From contig JBBRCF010000002.1 in NCBI GenBank assembly GCA_038205135.1, forward strand, positions 1 to 64,000: a stretch of 64,000 nt of DNA, given 5' to 3'. The notes under the pieces are model-generated. The model did no database searches. It was not told the DNA's origin and worked only from the letters and a program-made list of their open reading frames with translations. Made by a program: the position numbers and the translations under genes. The stretch's first letter is position 1. Each line of letters opens with the position of its first letter. Of the stretch, positions 15,717 through 26,351 are shown piece after piece. The DNA is from UBA9554 sp038205135 (GTDB lineage: Bacteria; Pseudomonadota; Alphaproteobacteria; Rhodobacterales; Rhodobacteraceae).

Positions 15717-16607
15717 ATGATCGATATCCGCAACCTCAGGGGCGTCGTGCCCTATCTGCCGACGCCCCTGACCACGGACGGCGCCGTGGACGAGGGCCCG
15801 CTGCGCCGCCTGTGCGATCACCTGATCGAACAGGGCGTGCACGGGCTGACGCCCTTGGGATCGACGGGCGAGTTTGCCTATCTGGACATGGCGGCCAAGG
15901 AACGGGTCGTCGCGGCCACGGTCGCGGCCAGCGCGGGCCGGGTGCCGGTGATCGCGGGCGTCGCGTCAACCACCATCCGGGACGCAGTGGCACAGGCCCG
16001 CCGCTGGGCCGCTCTGGGCGCGGATGGCATATTGGCCGTGCTGGAGGCCTATTTCCCCATCCCCGACAGCGGTGTGGTGGATTATTTCACCGCCGTGGCC
16101 GATGCGACCGACCTGCCGGTGACGCTGTATACCAACCCGAATTTCCAGCGGTCCGACCTGACGCTGGACGCGATCGATACGCTGTCGCATCACCCCAACA
16201 TCCTGTTCGTCAAGGATGCCTCGACCAATACCGGGCGGCTGTTGTCGATCCTGAACCGGACCGAAGGCCGGATCGGCGTCTTTGCCGCCTCGTCGCATGT
16301 CACCACGGCGGTCATGCTCTTGGGCGGGCGAGGCTGGCTGGCTGGCCCGTCCTGCCTGATCCCGGCGCAAAGCGTGCGGCTGTTCGATCTGTGCGAGGCC
16401 GGGGATTGGGCGGGCGCGATGGACCTGCAGCGCGAGGTGTGGGCGGTGAACCAGGTCTTTGCCCGGTTCAATCTGGCCGGCGCGGTCAAGGCAGGGCTGC
16501 GCCTGCAGGGGTTCGACTGCGGCGATCCGGCCCCGCCCCAGCCCGCCCTGACCCCCGATCAGGTCGCGGCGGTGCAGCGGGTGTTGCAACGGGTCGGCGC
16601 GATGTGA
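15717..16607 (+). CDS. Dihydrodipicolinate synthase-family aldolase/lyase
   Basis: A 296-residue TIM-barrel Schiff-base enzyme. Motifs are VPYLPTPLTTDGAVD, LTPLGSTGEFAYL (substrate carboxylate site), LYTNPNF (Tyr relay) and ILFVKDASTNTG (Schiff-base Lys). It belongs to the DapA/NanA superfamily, but the substrate cannot be fixed; true DapA in these bacteria usually sits elsewhere. The ATG at 15717 follows AGGAGG. An open frame extends upstream but overlaps imuA and has no family similarity. Confidence 0.83.
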   Translation: MIDIRNLRGVVPYLPTPLTTDGAVDEGPLRRLCDHLIEQGVHGLTPLGSTGEFAYLDMAAKERVVAATVAASAGRVPVIAGVASTTIRDAVAQARRWAALGADGILAVLEAYFPIPDSGVVDYFTAVADATDLPVTLYTNPNFQRSDLTLDAIDTLSHHPNILFVKDASTNTGRLLSILNRTEGRIGVFAASSHVTTAVMLLGGRGWLAGPSCLIPAQSVRLFDLCEAGDWAGAMDLQREVWAVNQVFARFNLAGAVKAGLRLQGFDCGDPAPPQPALTPDQVAAVQRVLQRVGAM

Positions 16608-16802
16608 CGGACGGATCAGGGGGGTCGCAATCGACACGACCGCCGTCCTTGGCGGGTTGCGGGCAGCTCCGGATCATGCCGGGCGAACGCGCGCCGACCG
16701 CGCAGGTATTGGGGCCAAGGGATCAGACCAAAGGCCATGTGGCGCGCTGTTGCCGATCACGGCCCGACGGTGTTGCGCAATGGCCACCGGACCATCTGCG
16801 GT

Positions 16803-17198
16803 TCAGCCTGCCGGGATCGCCGCAATCACCCTGATCTCGACAACGGCCCCCTCCCGGCGCAGTCCGGCAACTTCGACCGCCGTCCAGGCGGGAAACGGGT
16901 CAGACACATATTCGGCACGGATTGCACAGAACCGGTCGAAATGTTCGCGCAAACCGACGTGATAGCTGGTCATTTCCACAACCGAATTGAAACCCAGCCC
17001 GGCCTCACGCAGCACGGCGGCAATCTTGTCGAATGCTTGCCGGAACTGGCTTTCCAGAATGTCCGGCATGAACCCGTCCGGGCTGCTTCCGGTCATGCCG
17101 GTCAGGAACACATGATTTCCGGATATCACTCCCGGCGAAAGTTTCATCTGGTTCACCGCCGCCTCTGTCCCCGGCGGAATAAGTGCCTGCTTCACCAT
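16803..17198 (-). CDS. RidA family (YjgF/YER057c/UK114) protein
   Basis: A 131-residue trimeric Rid-superfamily protein. Members hydrolyse reactive enamine/imine intermediates, such as 2-aminoacrylate made by serine and threonine dehydratases. Visible features are SPGVISGNHVFLTGMTGS, QFRQAFDKIAAVLREAGLGF, TSYHVGLREHFDRF and PAWTAVEVAGL. The usual catalytic Arg position is replaced within EVAGLRREGA, so it may be a Rid4-7 type rather than canonical RidA. The 195 bp downstream (16608-16802) contain nothing I recognise. Confidence 0.85.
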   Translation of the reverse strand: MVKQALIPPGTEAAVNQMKLSPGVISGNHVFLTGMTGSSPDGFMPDILESQFRQAFDKIAAVLREAGLGFNSVVEMTSYHVGLREHFDRFCAIRAEYVSDPFPAWTAVEVAGLRREGAVVEIRVIAAIPAG

Positions 17199-17307
17199 TC
17201 ATTCCCCCGCCTTTATGGATCAAGCCATGATTGACCGGCACAGATAAGCGCGTCAACGCCGCCATTTTCCCATGGCCCCCGCCGCCGACCCCGCCTAACC
17301 TGCGACC

Positions 17308-18537
17308 ATGCGCCTCATCCTGTCCTTCGCCTCGCTGTTTCTGTCGGTCATGCTGTTGCAGCTGTCCACCGGCGGGGTCGGGCCATTGGATGCGCTGTCG
17401 GGCATCGCGCTGAACTTTACCAACGGCGAAATCGGCATCCTCGGCTCCGCGCATTTCTTCGGGTTTTTCATCGGCTGCTGGTGGGCGCCGCGCCTGATGG
17501 GCAATGTCGGCCATTCGCGCGCCTTTGCCGCGTTCACCGCTACCGGGGCCATCGCCTTGCTGGCGCATATGCTGGTGGTGGACCCGCTGGCCTGGGCAGT
17601 GATGCGGGTGGGGTCGGGTCTGTGCGTTGCGGGCTGTTACACGGTGATCGAGGCGTGGTTGCAGGAGCGCGTCACCAATGACACGCGGGGCCGCGCGATG
17701 GGGCTGTACCGCGTCGCCGACATCTCGGCGGCGCTGATGTCGCAGATGCTGATTTCGGTGCTGGAACCGGCAGCCTATGCGTCTTACAACCTGTTGGCGC
17801 TGTTGTGCTGCGCGGCCATCCTGCCCCTGACCCTGACGCGCGAGGCACAGCCCCCCATCCCCGACGCGCCACGCCTGCGGCCCCTGTTGGCCTGGGCGAT
17901 GTCACCGCTGGCGGTTGTTTCGGTGGTGGTGTCGGGGCTGACCACAGGGGCGTTCCGCATGGTCGGGCCGATCTATGGCCAGGAGGTCGGGCTGGACACG
18001 GACGGGATCGCCTTGTTCCTGACCATCTACATCGCGGGGGGGGCGGTGGCGCAATATCCCATGGGCTGGCTGGCAGACCGCTTTGATCGCCGTCATGTGC
18101 TGGTCGGGCTGTCGGTGGGCGCGATTGCCGCGTCCGGCGTGACCGTGGCGCTGGCGGGCGCAGGCACCGGGGCGGTGCTGGTGTCTGCGGCGCTGTTCGG
18201 CTTTGCCAGCTTTCCCCTGTATTCCGTCGCAACCGCGCATGCCCATGATTTTGCCGATACCGCCGCGCGGGTCGAATTGTCTGCCGCGCTGATGTTCTGG
18301 TATGCGGTCGGGGCCATCGCATCGCCCTACACCGCCGCGCTGTTGATCGACAGCTACGGCCCGACGGCGATGTTCGTGATGATATCAGTGGGCCATGCAG
18401 CGCTGATCCTGTTTTCGGTCACGCGGATGAACGCGCGCCCCACCCCCGATGTGCGCACCGCTTATGTCTACGCGCCGCGCACGTCGTTCCTGATCGGGCG
18501 GCTGATGGCGCGCCTGCGCGAAGGCAAGGACGACTGA
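17308..18537 (+). CDS. Major facilitator superfamily transporter (YcaD-like)
   Basis: A 409-residue inner-membrane protein with 12 predicted hydrophobic helices. Typical MFS loop motifs are present: GWLADRFDRRHVL between helices 8 and 9, and VGSGLCVAGCYTVIEAWLQE in the region where YcaD/YbjJ-type carriers have a conserved Glu/Trp. The substrate is unknown. It is divergent from RidA (109 bp between them) and is followed by metG. Confidence 0.85.
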   Translation: MRLILSFASLFLSVMLLQLSTGGVGPLDALSGIALNFTNGEIGILGSAHFFGFFIGCWWAPRLMGNVGHSRAFAAFTATGAIALLAHMLVVDPLAWAVMRVGSGLCVAGCYTVIEAWLQERVTNDTRGRAMGLYRVADISAALMSQMLISVLEPAAYASYNLLALLCCAAILPLTLTREAQPPIPDAPRLRPLLAWAMSPLAVVSVVVSGLTTGAFRMVGPIYGQEVGLDTDGIALFLTIYIAGGAVAQYPMGWLADRFDRRHVLVGLSVGAIAASGVTVALAGAGTGAVLVSAALFGFASFPLYSVATAHAHDFADTAARVELSAALMFWYAVGAIASPYTAALLIDSYGPTAMFVMISVGHAALILFSVTRMNARPTPDVRTAYVYAPRTSFLIGRLMARLREGKDD

Positions 18538-18609
18538 CCGCCTCTGGCGCTTTGGCCGACCCTGCGCTACGACAGCCAAAATCCGCGCCAGACCACCGAT
18601 GGAGCACGC

Positions 18610-20318
<1,709 letters not shown>

Positions 20319-20322
<4 letters not shown>

Positions 20323-21323
20323 AGCGCGCCCTGCAACAAGGAAAACGCCACCAGGGCCACCATCGCGCCGGCGGCGATTTCCAGCGCCGCCCCGGCACGC
20401 AGCGCTGTCCGGCCGTCGCTCCATTGCGACACCAGACTTTCGCGCAGGCCGGTGGCGGCCACGGCCACGGCCAGCGTCACCGAGGCCGTTCCCAGCCCCA
20501 TCGCAAAGGCCCCCAGAATGCCCATCCCGGCGATCCCCATGCTGGCGGTGATCAACAACAGGAAAATCGCCCCAGTGCAGGGCCGGATCGCAATCGCCCC
20601 TATCAAAAATATCGCATCGCGGACCGAATTCACCCCGGCCACCTGTTCCGCCGTCGGGCCATGGGCATGGCCGCACCCGCCGTCATCGTCATCGTCATGG
20701 GCGTGTCCGTGGGCGTGGTCCCGCGCATGATCGTGGTGGTGGTGGTGATGGTGATCGTGCACCAACGGCACCGCCACAGTCCGCAACACCTTCCGCGCCC
20801 GCCACAGCCGCAGCGACCCGCGCGTGGCCAGCCACAGCCCCACCAGCCCGATGGCAGCATAGGACGCCGGCGCGAACCAGCCTTCGGCGGCGGTTTCCAT
20901 CTGCCCGCGCCCCCAGCCAAACGCCCATAACGCGCCATGCACCAGCAGCACCGCCGCCAGCGCCTGCGCCAGACTGGCCGCAACCGACAACACCGACAGC
21001 CGCCACAGGCTGACCTTTTGCGCCAGACCGTAACCGCCGATCAGCACCTTGCCATGCCCGGGCCCCGCCGCGTGGAAAAACCCGTAGGCAAAACAAAGCC
21101 CCAGCAACCCCAAAGCCGCGCCCGGTTCGCCCGCCCGCAACGCCCGCACGATCCGCGCCATGGCGTTTTGGGTATCTCGCTGGCCATCGGCGGCCCAGCG
21201 TTCCAGCAGCCCCATGCCGCCGAACCCCCACAGCCACAACAGTACCACCATCCCGACCAGCAGCGGCACCAGCCAGATCCGCTGCCAGACCCTGTCCCAG
21301 ACCCTGTGCATCACGGCTTGCAT
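20319..21323 (-). CDS. Nickel/cobalt transporter, RcnA/NiCoT-like
   Basis: A 334-residue membrane protein with the family motif HAAGPGHGKVLIGGY near residue 75 and about six to seven helices. A cytoplasmic or periplasmic loop near residues 190-225 is extremely His/Asp-rich (HDHHHHHHHDHARDHAHG, then a five-Asp run and GGCGHAHG), an evident metal-binding segment. TGAIFLLLITASMGIAG is another conserved stretch. It probably exports or imports Ni or Co. The start at 21323 follows GGAGG and lies within the DUF1007 coding end. The N terminus carries VWDRVWQRIW from a 12-bp array. Confidence 0.88.
21273..21308 (-). repeat. 12-bp tandem array, 3 units, CCAG core
   Basis: CCAGATCCGCTG (21273), CCAGACCCTGTC (21285) and CCAGACCCTGTG (21297). 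On the coding minus strand they give HRVW-DRVW-QRIW at the very N terminus of the Ni/Co transporter. Confidence 0.82.
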
Positions 21324-21940
21324 GTCACCTCCACCAGATCGGCAAAGGCCGCGCCCACCTCGGGATAGCTGTCGTCATCCTTGGGCGGGTCCTTGTACAA
21401 TGCCTCTTCGACCAGCGTGTAGGCGCGGTCCAGATCGGCGGGGGTCACTTCGACAGCGCAACCGTCAGACACCGTGACCCGGCCCGCCAGTTCATAGGCC
21501 ACATAGAACGTCGGATCATAGGCCTTGAAATCCACCTTTGCGCCGGGCGCGGTCAGTGCACGAAAATGCGTCGTCTCGATCCGGCCATCGATCACGCGGG
21601 TGCTGCGCGGCTCGGGGCGGCCCAGTGCGACCTCGGCCCCGGCCACATAAGCCTCCAGATCGCCCTTGAAGCCCGGGTCCCAGTTCAGGTCGAACCCCTG
21701 CAACCGCGCTTCCTCGGCGGGCGACAACCGGCCGTCCGCGTCATTGTCCAGCTTCATGTCTTCGAACAGCAGCAGCGAATAGAATTCGTCATAGGTCCAC
21801 GTCACCTCGACCCCCGCCACACCGCCCGGCCCGGCCGCGAACCGCAACGCGACATCGACAAACACATGCGGATGCGCGCCGACAGGCGTCGCAAGCGGCA
21901 ACAGGCACAGGAATAGATACTGGGCACGACGTTTGATCAT
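21311..21940 (-). CDS. DUF1007 family exported protein
   Basis: A 209-residue protein with a signal peptide (LFLCLLPLATPVGA) and, directly after cleavage, HPHVFVDV, the N-terminal metal-ligand-like HPH typical of DUF1007 proteins that accompany RcnA/NiCoT transporters. An EF-hand-like loop DNDADGRLSPAEE lies near residue 65. It probably delivers or buffers Ni, Co or Zn in the periplasm for the transporter. Its 3' end overlaps the transporter start by 13 bp. The start at 21940 removes an unrelated N-terminal open frame. Confidence 0.85.
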   Translation of the reverse strand: MIKRRAQYLFLCLLPLATPVGAHPHVFVDVALRFAAGPGGVAGVEVTWTYDEFYSLLLFEDMKLDNDADGRLSPAEEARLQGFDLNWDPGFKGDLEAYVAGAEVALGRPEPRSTRVIDGRIETTHFRALTAPGAKVDFKAYDPTFYVAYELAGRVTVSDGCAVEVTPADLDRAYTLVEEALYKDPPKDDDSYPEVGAAFADLVEVTCKP

Positions 21941-22023
21941 GGCGGCACAGTAGACCAAGCCGCGACAACTGCAAACACCGCCCGCGGCCCTAGCGGCCAT
22001 ACGCGCAACCCTTCGCCGATGCG

Positions 22024-22896
22024 CTACAGAAACCCGCGGATCGCGCCCGCCACCGCATCGGGGGCCTGATGGTGCAGCCAGTGGTCCGTGCCGGGCACGG
22101 TCACCCGGATCAGGCCGGGGGCGTAATCCTCCAGCCCCACGGTGGCTTCCGGCAACAGCGCACGGTCGCCTTCGCCCCAGATCAACAGATGCGGGCAGGC
22201 GATCCGCAGCCGGTCGGGGTTGGGCGCGGGCAGGTCGGTGATGGGCACGCCGGGCCGGGCCACCCGCATCGGGCTGGCGCGGTACCAGTTCACCATGCCG
22301 CGCAACCGCGCCGGACGTGCCCATTCGCGCAGATAATCGTCCAGCGTCGCCCCGGACAGCCACGCCATGTCCATGTTCGCGCCGAACAACCCGCGCAAGC
22401 GCGCGAAATCATTTGCCGCCAGAACATCTTCGGACCCGTCAGTGCGCAGCCAGTCGATGTATTGCGACGCCGCTGACTGCGCGCCCCCCGCCGCCAGCGC
22501 GCGCTGGAACGGGCCGGGATGCACCCCGTTCAGGATCACCAGCCGCGCCACCAGATCAGGCCGCAGGATCGCCAGACCGTACGCCACCGCCGCGCCCCAA
22601 TCGTGGCCCACCACCGGGATCGGCCCTGCGCCGATATGGTCGATCAGCGCCGCCATGTCGGCCACCAGTTTCGCCGGCGCGTAATCTGTCACCGCCTGCG
22701 GCGCGATGCTGTGCCCATAACCGCGCTGATCAGGCGCGATCAGGCGGAATTGGTCGGCCAGACGGCTGGCGACCTCGGCCCAGGCCCCCGAATATTCCGG
22801 GAACCCGTGCAACAAAAGCACCGGAGGCGCGGCCGCATCACCCCATTCCCGGACAAAAAACCGCCCCGCCGGCAGATCGACAAACCCTTCGCGCAT
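22024..22896 (-). CDS. Alpha/beta hydrolase, epoxide hydrolase-like
   Basis: A 290-residue alpha/beta-hydrolase fold protein. It has the oxyanion motif LLLHGFPEYSGAW, the nucleophile elbow VVGHDWGAA with Asp as nucleophile (an epoxide-hydrolase or dehalogenase signature), and the catalytic His in VPGTDHWLHHQAPD. A cap domain spans about residues 140-210. The substrate is unknown. It stands alone, leftward, with valS divergent 119 bp away. Confidence 0.87.
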   Translation of the reverse strand: MREGFVDLPAGRFFVREWGDAAAPPVLLLHGFPEYSGAWAEVASRLADQFRLIAPDQRGYGHSIAPQAVTDYAPAKLVADMAALIDHIGAGPIPVVGHDWGAAVAYGLAILRPDLVARLVILNGVHPGPFQRALAAGGAQSAASQYIDWLRTDGSEDVLAANDFARLRGLFGANMDMAWLSGATLDDYLREWARPARLRGMVNWYRASPMRVARPGVPITDLPAPNPDRLRIACPHLLIWGEGDRALLPEATVGLEDYAPGLIRVTVPGTDHWLHHQAPDAVAGAIRGFL

Positions 22897-23015
22897 CGCA
22901 GCCCCCCTGTTTGCCCCATCTGACCCCGCCCGGCCCGGCCAATCAAGCCTTGCCGGCTTTCCCTTTCGCGCCCCATCCGCTAGATCACCGGCGATGAATT
23001 GCAGGAGGCCCGGCC

Positions 23016-26000
23016 ATGCCAATCGAGAAAAACTTTGACGCCGCCACCGCCGAGGCCCGGATTTCCGCCGCCTGGGACGCAGCCGGGTCTTTTGCCGCGG
23101 GCGCGAATGCCAAACCGGGCGCGGACAGCTTTTGCGTGATGATCCCGCCGCCGAACGTCACCGGGTCGCTGCACATGGGGCACGCCTTCAACAACACGTT
23201 GCAGGACATTCTGGTGCGCTGGCACCGGATGCAGGGGCATGACACGCTGTGGCAGGTCGGCACCGATCACGCGGGTATCGCCACCCAGATGGTGACGGAA
23301 CGCGACATGGCCGCGAATGGCGAGCCGTCACGGCGCGCGATGGGCCGCGAGGCGTTCACCGCCCGCGTATGGCAGCAGAAACAGAAATCGCGCGGCACCA
23401 TCATCGGGCAGTTGAAACGGCTGGGCGCATCCTGCGACTGGTCGCGCGAGGCGTTCACGATGTCGGGCGCACCCGGTGCGCCTGTGGGCGAAGCGGGCAA
23501 TTTCCACGACGCGGTGATCAAGGTCTTTGTCGATCTGTATAACAAGGGCTTCATCTATCGCGGCAAACGGCTGGTGAACTGGGACCCGCAGTTCGAGACT
23601 GCTATTTCCGATCTGGAAGTCGAGAATATCGAAACCGACGGGTTCATGTGGCATTTTAAATATCCGCTCGCAGGTGGCGTTACCTATGAATATGTCGAGA
23701 AAGATGCCGACGGGAGCGTGACCCTGCGGGAGACGCGGGATTACATTTCCATCGCCACCACGCGGCCCGAAACCATGCTGGGCGATGGCGCAGTGGCGGT
23801 GCATCCCGGCGACGCTCGCTATGCCCCGATCGTAGGCTTGTTTTGCGAAATTCCGGTGGGCCCGAAAGAGCATCGGCGGCTTATTCCGATCATCACCGAT
23901 GAATACCCGGATGCAACTTTCGGGTCCGGCGCGGTGAAAATCACCGGCGCGCATGATTTCAACGATTACGGCGTGGCGAAGCGCAATGGCATTCCGTGTT
24001 ATCGGTTGATGGACACGCGCGGCGCATTGCGGGCCGATGGTGCGCCCTATGATCAGGCGGCGACGATTGCGGGCGCCGTGGCGCGTGGTGAAACCTCGCT
24101 GTCCGAGGCCGAGGTGGATGCGATGAACCTCGTGCCCGATCATTTGCGCGGACTGGACCGATTCGAGGCCAGAAAACAGGTCGTTGCGGAAATCACCGCC
24201 GAAGCCTTGGCGGTTATGACGCGGGCCGATGATGCGCGGCTGGGCAAGGCGGCAGCAAAACCCGCCCCGGCCCCCGAGCACGCCCCGGCCCCCGAGCCGG
24301 GGCCTCCGGCTGATGCAGAGGTCCCGGGTCAAGCCCGGGACGGGGTCCCGCTGGTCCCGCTGGTCGAGGCAAAAAAGATCATGCAGCCGTTCGGCGACCG
24401 GTCCAAGGTGGTCATTGAGCCAATGCTGACCGACCAATGGTTCGTCGATACTGCCAAAATCGTCGGCCCCGCGCTGGACGCGGTGAAATCGGGGCGGGTC
24501 AAGATCATCCCTGAATCGGGCGAGCGGACCTATTATCACTGGCTGGAGAATATCGAGCCGTGGTGCATTTCGCGGCAGTTATGGTGGGGGCACCAGATAC
24601 CGGTTTGGTATGGTCTGGATATCGATGCGACAGGCTTTGTCGATGACGAGGGTGATCAGGCGCTGGATCAGGTGGAGATCGTGCGCATTCTGGGCGACGG
24701 CGGGTTCATCGACCGCGCATCCGTGCTTCATTGTGCGCCGAATGCCGAGGGTGCAGCAGAGGGGTTCCGCGACACGCTCGCCAGCCTCCCGCATCCGCTG
24801 AACACCGCGCACATCGTTGAGGTTGCCAATCGCGAGGCCGCCGTCGAAACGCTGGCCGTCGCATTGGCCCAGTACACCACTTCGCAGGACCCGACGCATC
24901 TGGTCTATCCGATCTGGCGCGACCCCGACGTCCTCGACACCTGGTTCTCTTCCGGCCTCTGGCCCATCGGCACACTGGGCTGGCCCGAAGATACCCCGGA
25001 AATGCAGCGATATTTCCCCACCTCGGTGCTGGTGACCGGGGCGGATATCCTGTTTTTCTGGGTCGCGCGGATGATGATGATGCAATTGGCCGTGGTGGGC
25101 CAAGTGCCGTTCGACACGGTGTATCTGCATGGCCTTGTGCGCGACGCCAAGGGCAAGAAGATGTCAAAATCCTTGGGCAATGTCATCGACCCGCTGGAGA
25201 TCATCGACGAATACGGCGCGGATGCATTGCGGTTTTCTTCCGCCGCGATGGCGGCCCTGGGCGGTGTGCTGAAGCTCGATACCCAACGCATCGCGGGCTA
25301 TCGCAATTTCGGCACCAAGCTGTGGAATGCATGCCGGTTCGCCGAGATGAACGGCGTCTGGCAGGACCACGCGACGCAAAGCGCGCCGCCCTTGGCCACC
25401 GCCACGCTGAACCGCTGGATCCTCGGCGAAACCGCACGGGCGCGCGCCACGGTGGATGCGGCGCTGGCGGACTATCGGTTCAACGATGCCGCGGATGCGT
25501 TGTATAAATTCGTCTGGGGTAAGGTTTGCGATTGGTACGTCGAATTTGCCAAGCCGCTGCTGCTGGAAGGTACCGCGGCGGAACAGGCCGAGACGCGCGC
25601 GGTGATGGCCTATGTGCTGGACCGGTCGATGATGCTGCTGCATCCGTTCATGCCGTTCATCACCGAGGATCTGTGGGCGCAGACCGGCACGCGGGCCGAG
25701 ATGCTGGTGACGACCGACTGGCCCGACCTTGGCCCCGCGATTGCCGATGCGGATGCCGACCGCGAGATGGGTTGGGTGATCGGCCTGATCGAGGATATCC
25801 GGTCAGTGCGCGCGCAGATGCGTGTGCCAGCGGGGCTGCATGTGCCGCTGGCGGTGACAGGTTTTGGCCTGGAAGCCCGCACCGGATGGACCCGCAACGA
25901 GGTGCTGATCCGCCGCCTGGCACGGGTGGAAACCCTGACCGAGGTGGACGCCTTTCCGAAAGGCACCATCACCATCCCCGCCGAGGGCGCGACATTCGGG

Positions 26001-26231
26001 TTGCCGCTGGCGGGCGTGATCGATGTCGGTGGCGAAAAGGCCCGGCTGGAAAAGACGCTGGAAAAGCTGCTGAAAGAGTTGGCGGGCATGGAAGGGCGGT
26101 TGCGCAACGCGTCTTTTGTGGCATCGGCCCCCGAAGATGTGGTGGCAGAGACCCGCGAACAGGTGGCGCAAAGGCAGGACGAGGCGCGGGTGTTGCGCGG
26201 CGCGTTGGCCCGGCTGGCGGAACTGGGCTGA
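23016..26231 (+). CDS. valS: Valyl-tRNA synthetase
   Basis: A 1071-residue class I synthetase, longer than the about 950-1000 usual in this order. HIGH motif in PNVTGSLHMGHAFNNT, KMSKS in KGKKMSKSLGNV, an editing CP1 domain with TTRPETMLGDGAVAVHP, and a C-terminal coiled coil. An Ala/Pro-rich insert near residues 412-450 (AAAKPAPAPEHAPAPEPG and PGQARDGVPLVPL) interrupts the sequence just before MQPFGDRSKVVIEP; it contains a palindrome and an 18-bp repeat. The ATG at 23016 follows GGAGG. Confidence 0.96.
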   Translation: MPIEKNFDAATAEARISAAWDAAGSFAAGANAKPGADSFCVMIPPPNVTGSLHMGHAFNNTLQDILVRWHRMQGHDTLWQVGTDHAGIATQMVTERDMAANGEPSRRAMGREAFTARVWQQKQKSRGTIIGQLKRLGASCDWSREAFTMSGAPGAPVGEAGNFHDAVIKVFVDLYNKGFIYRGKRLVNWDPQFETAISDLEVENIETDGFMWHFKYPLAGGVTYEYVEKDADGSVTLRETRDYISIATTRPETMLGDGAVAVHPGDARYAPIVGLFCEIPVGPKEHRRLIPIITDEYPDATFGSGAVKITGAHDFNDYGVAKRNGIPCYRLMDTRGALRADGAPYDQAATIAGAVARGETSLSEAEVDAMNLVPDHLRGLDRFEARKQVVAEITAEALAVMTRADDARLGKAAAKPAPAPEHAPAPEPGPPADAEVPGQARDGVPLVPLVEAKKIMQPFGDRSKVVIEPMLTDQWFVDTAKIVGPALDAVKSGRVKIIPESGERTYYHWLENIEPWCISRQLWWGHQIPVWYGLDIDATGFVDDEGDQALDQVEIVRILGDGGFIDRASVLHCAPNAEGAAEGFRDTLASLPHPLNTAHIVEVANREAAVETLAVALAQYTTSQDPTHLVYPIWRDPDVLDTWFSSGLWPIGTLGWPEDTPEMQRYFPTSVLVTGADILFFWVARMMMMQLAVVGQVPFDTVYLHGLVRDAKGKKMSKSLGNVIDPLEIIDEYGADALRFSSAAMAALGGVLKLDTQRIAGYRNFGTKLWNACRFAEMNGVWQDHATQSAPPLATATLNRWILGETARARATVDAALADYRFNDAADALYKFVWGKVCDWYVEFAKPLLLEGTAAEQAETRAVMAYVLDRSMMLLHPFMPFITEDLWAQTGTRAEMLVTTDWPDLGPAIADADADREMGWVIGLIEDIRSVRAQMRVPAGLHVPLAVTGFGLEARTGWTRNEVLIRRLARVETLTEVDAFPKGTITIPAEGATFGLPLAGVIDVGGEKARLEKTLEKLLKELAGMEGRLRNASFVASAPEDVVAETREQVAQRQDEARVLRGALARLAELG
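24250..24366 (+). repeat. In-frame insertion in valS: 18-bp duplication plus palindromic element
   Basis: GCCCCGGCCCCCGAGCAC (24264-24281) is followed by a near copy at 24282-24299. Next comes a palindrome, GTCCCGGG (24321-24328) TCAAG CCCGGGAC (24334-24341). The palindrome resembles the GTC-CCGGG-TCAAG-type dispersed repeats common in alphaproteobacterial genomes. Here it lies inside an essential gene and keeps the frame. Confidence 0.65.
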
Positions 26232-26233
26232 GA

Positions 26234-26287
26234 GGGCGGGGGGGGCTCTGCCCCCCGCCCCGGGGTATTTCAAAACCGAAGAAGCCG
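26234..26287 (+). repeat. Dispersed intergenic element, copy 1
   Basis: A GC-rich stem-loop (G-run, CTCTG, C-run; 26234-26261) is followed by GGGTATTTCAAAACCGAAGA and AGCC. A near-identical 3' part occurs in inverted orientation at 50038-50062. It sits directly after the valS stop and may double as its terminator. Confidence 0.6.
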
Positions 26288-26351
26288 ATGGGGGCTTTCG
26301 GGGGGCGGTCCGCTCTGGCAAGGTCGCGCGGGATAACGCGAGGAGACCCCA

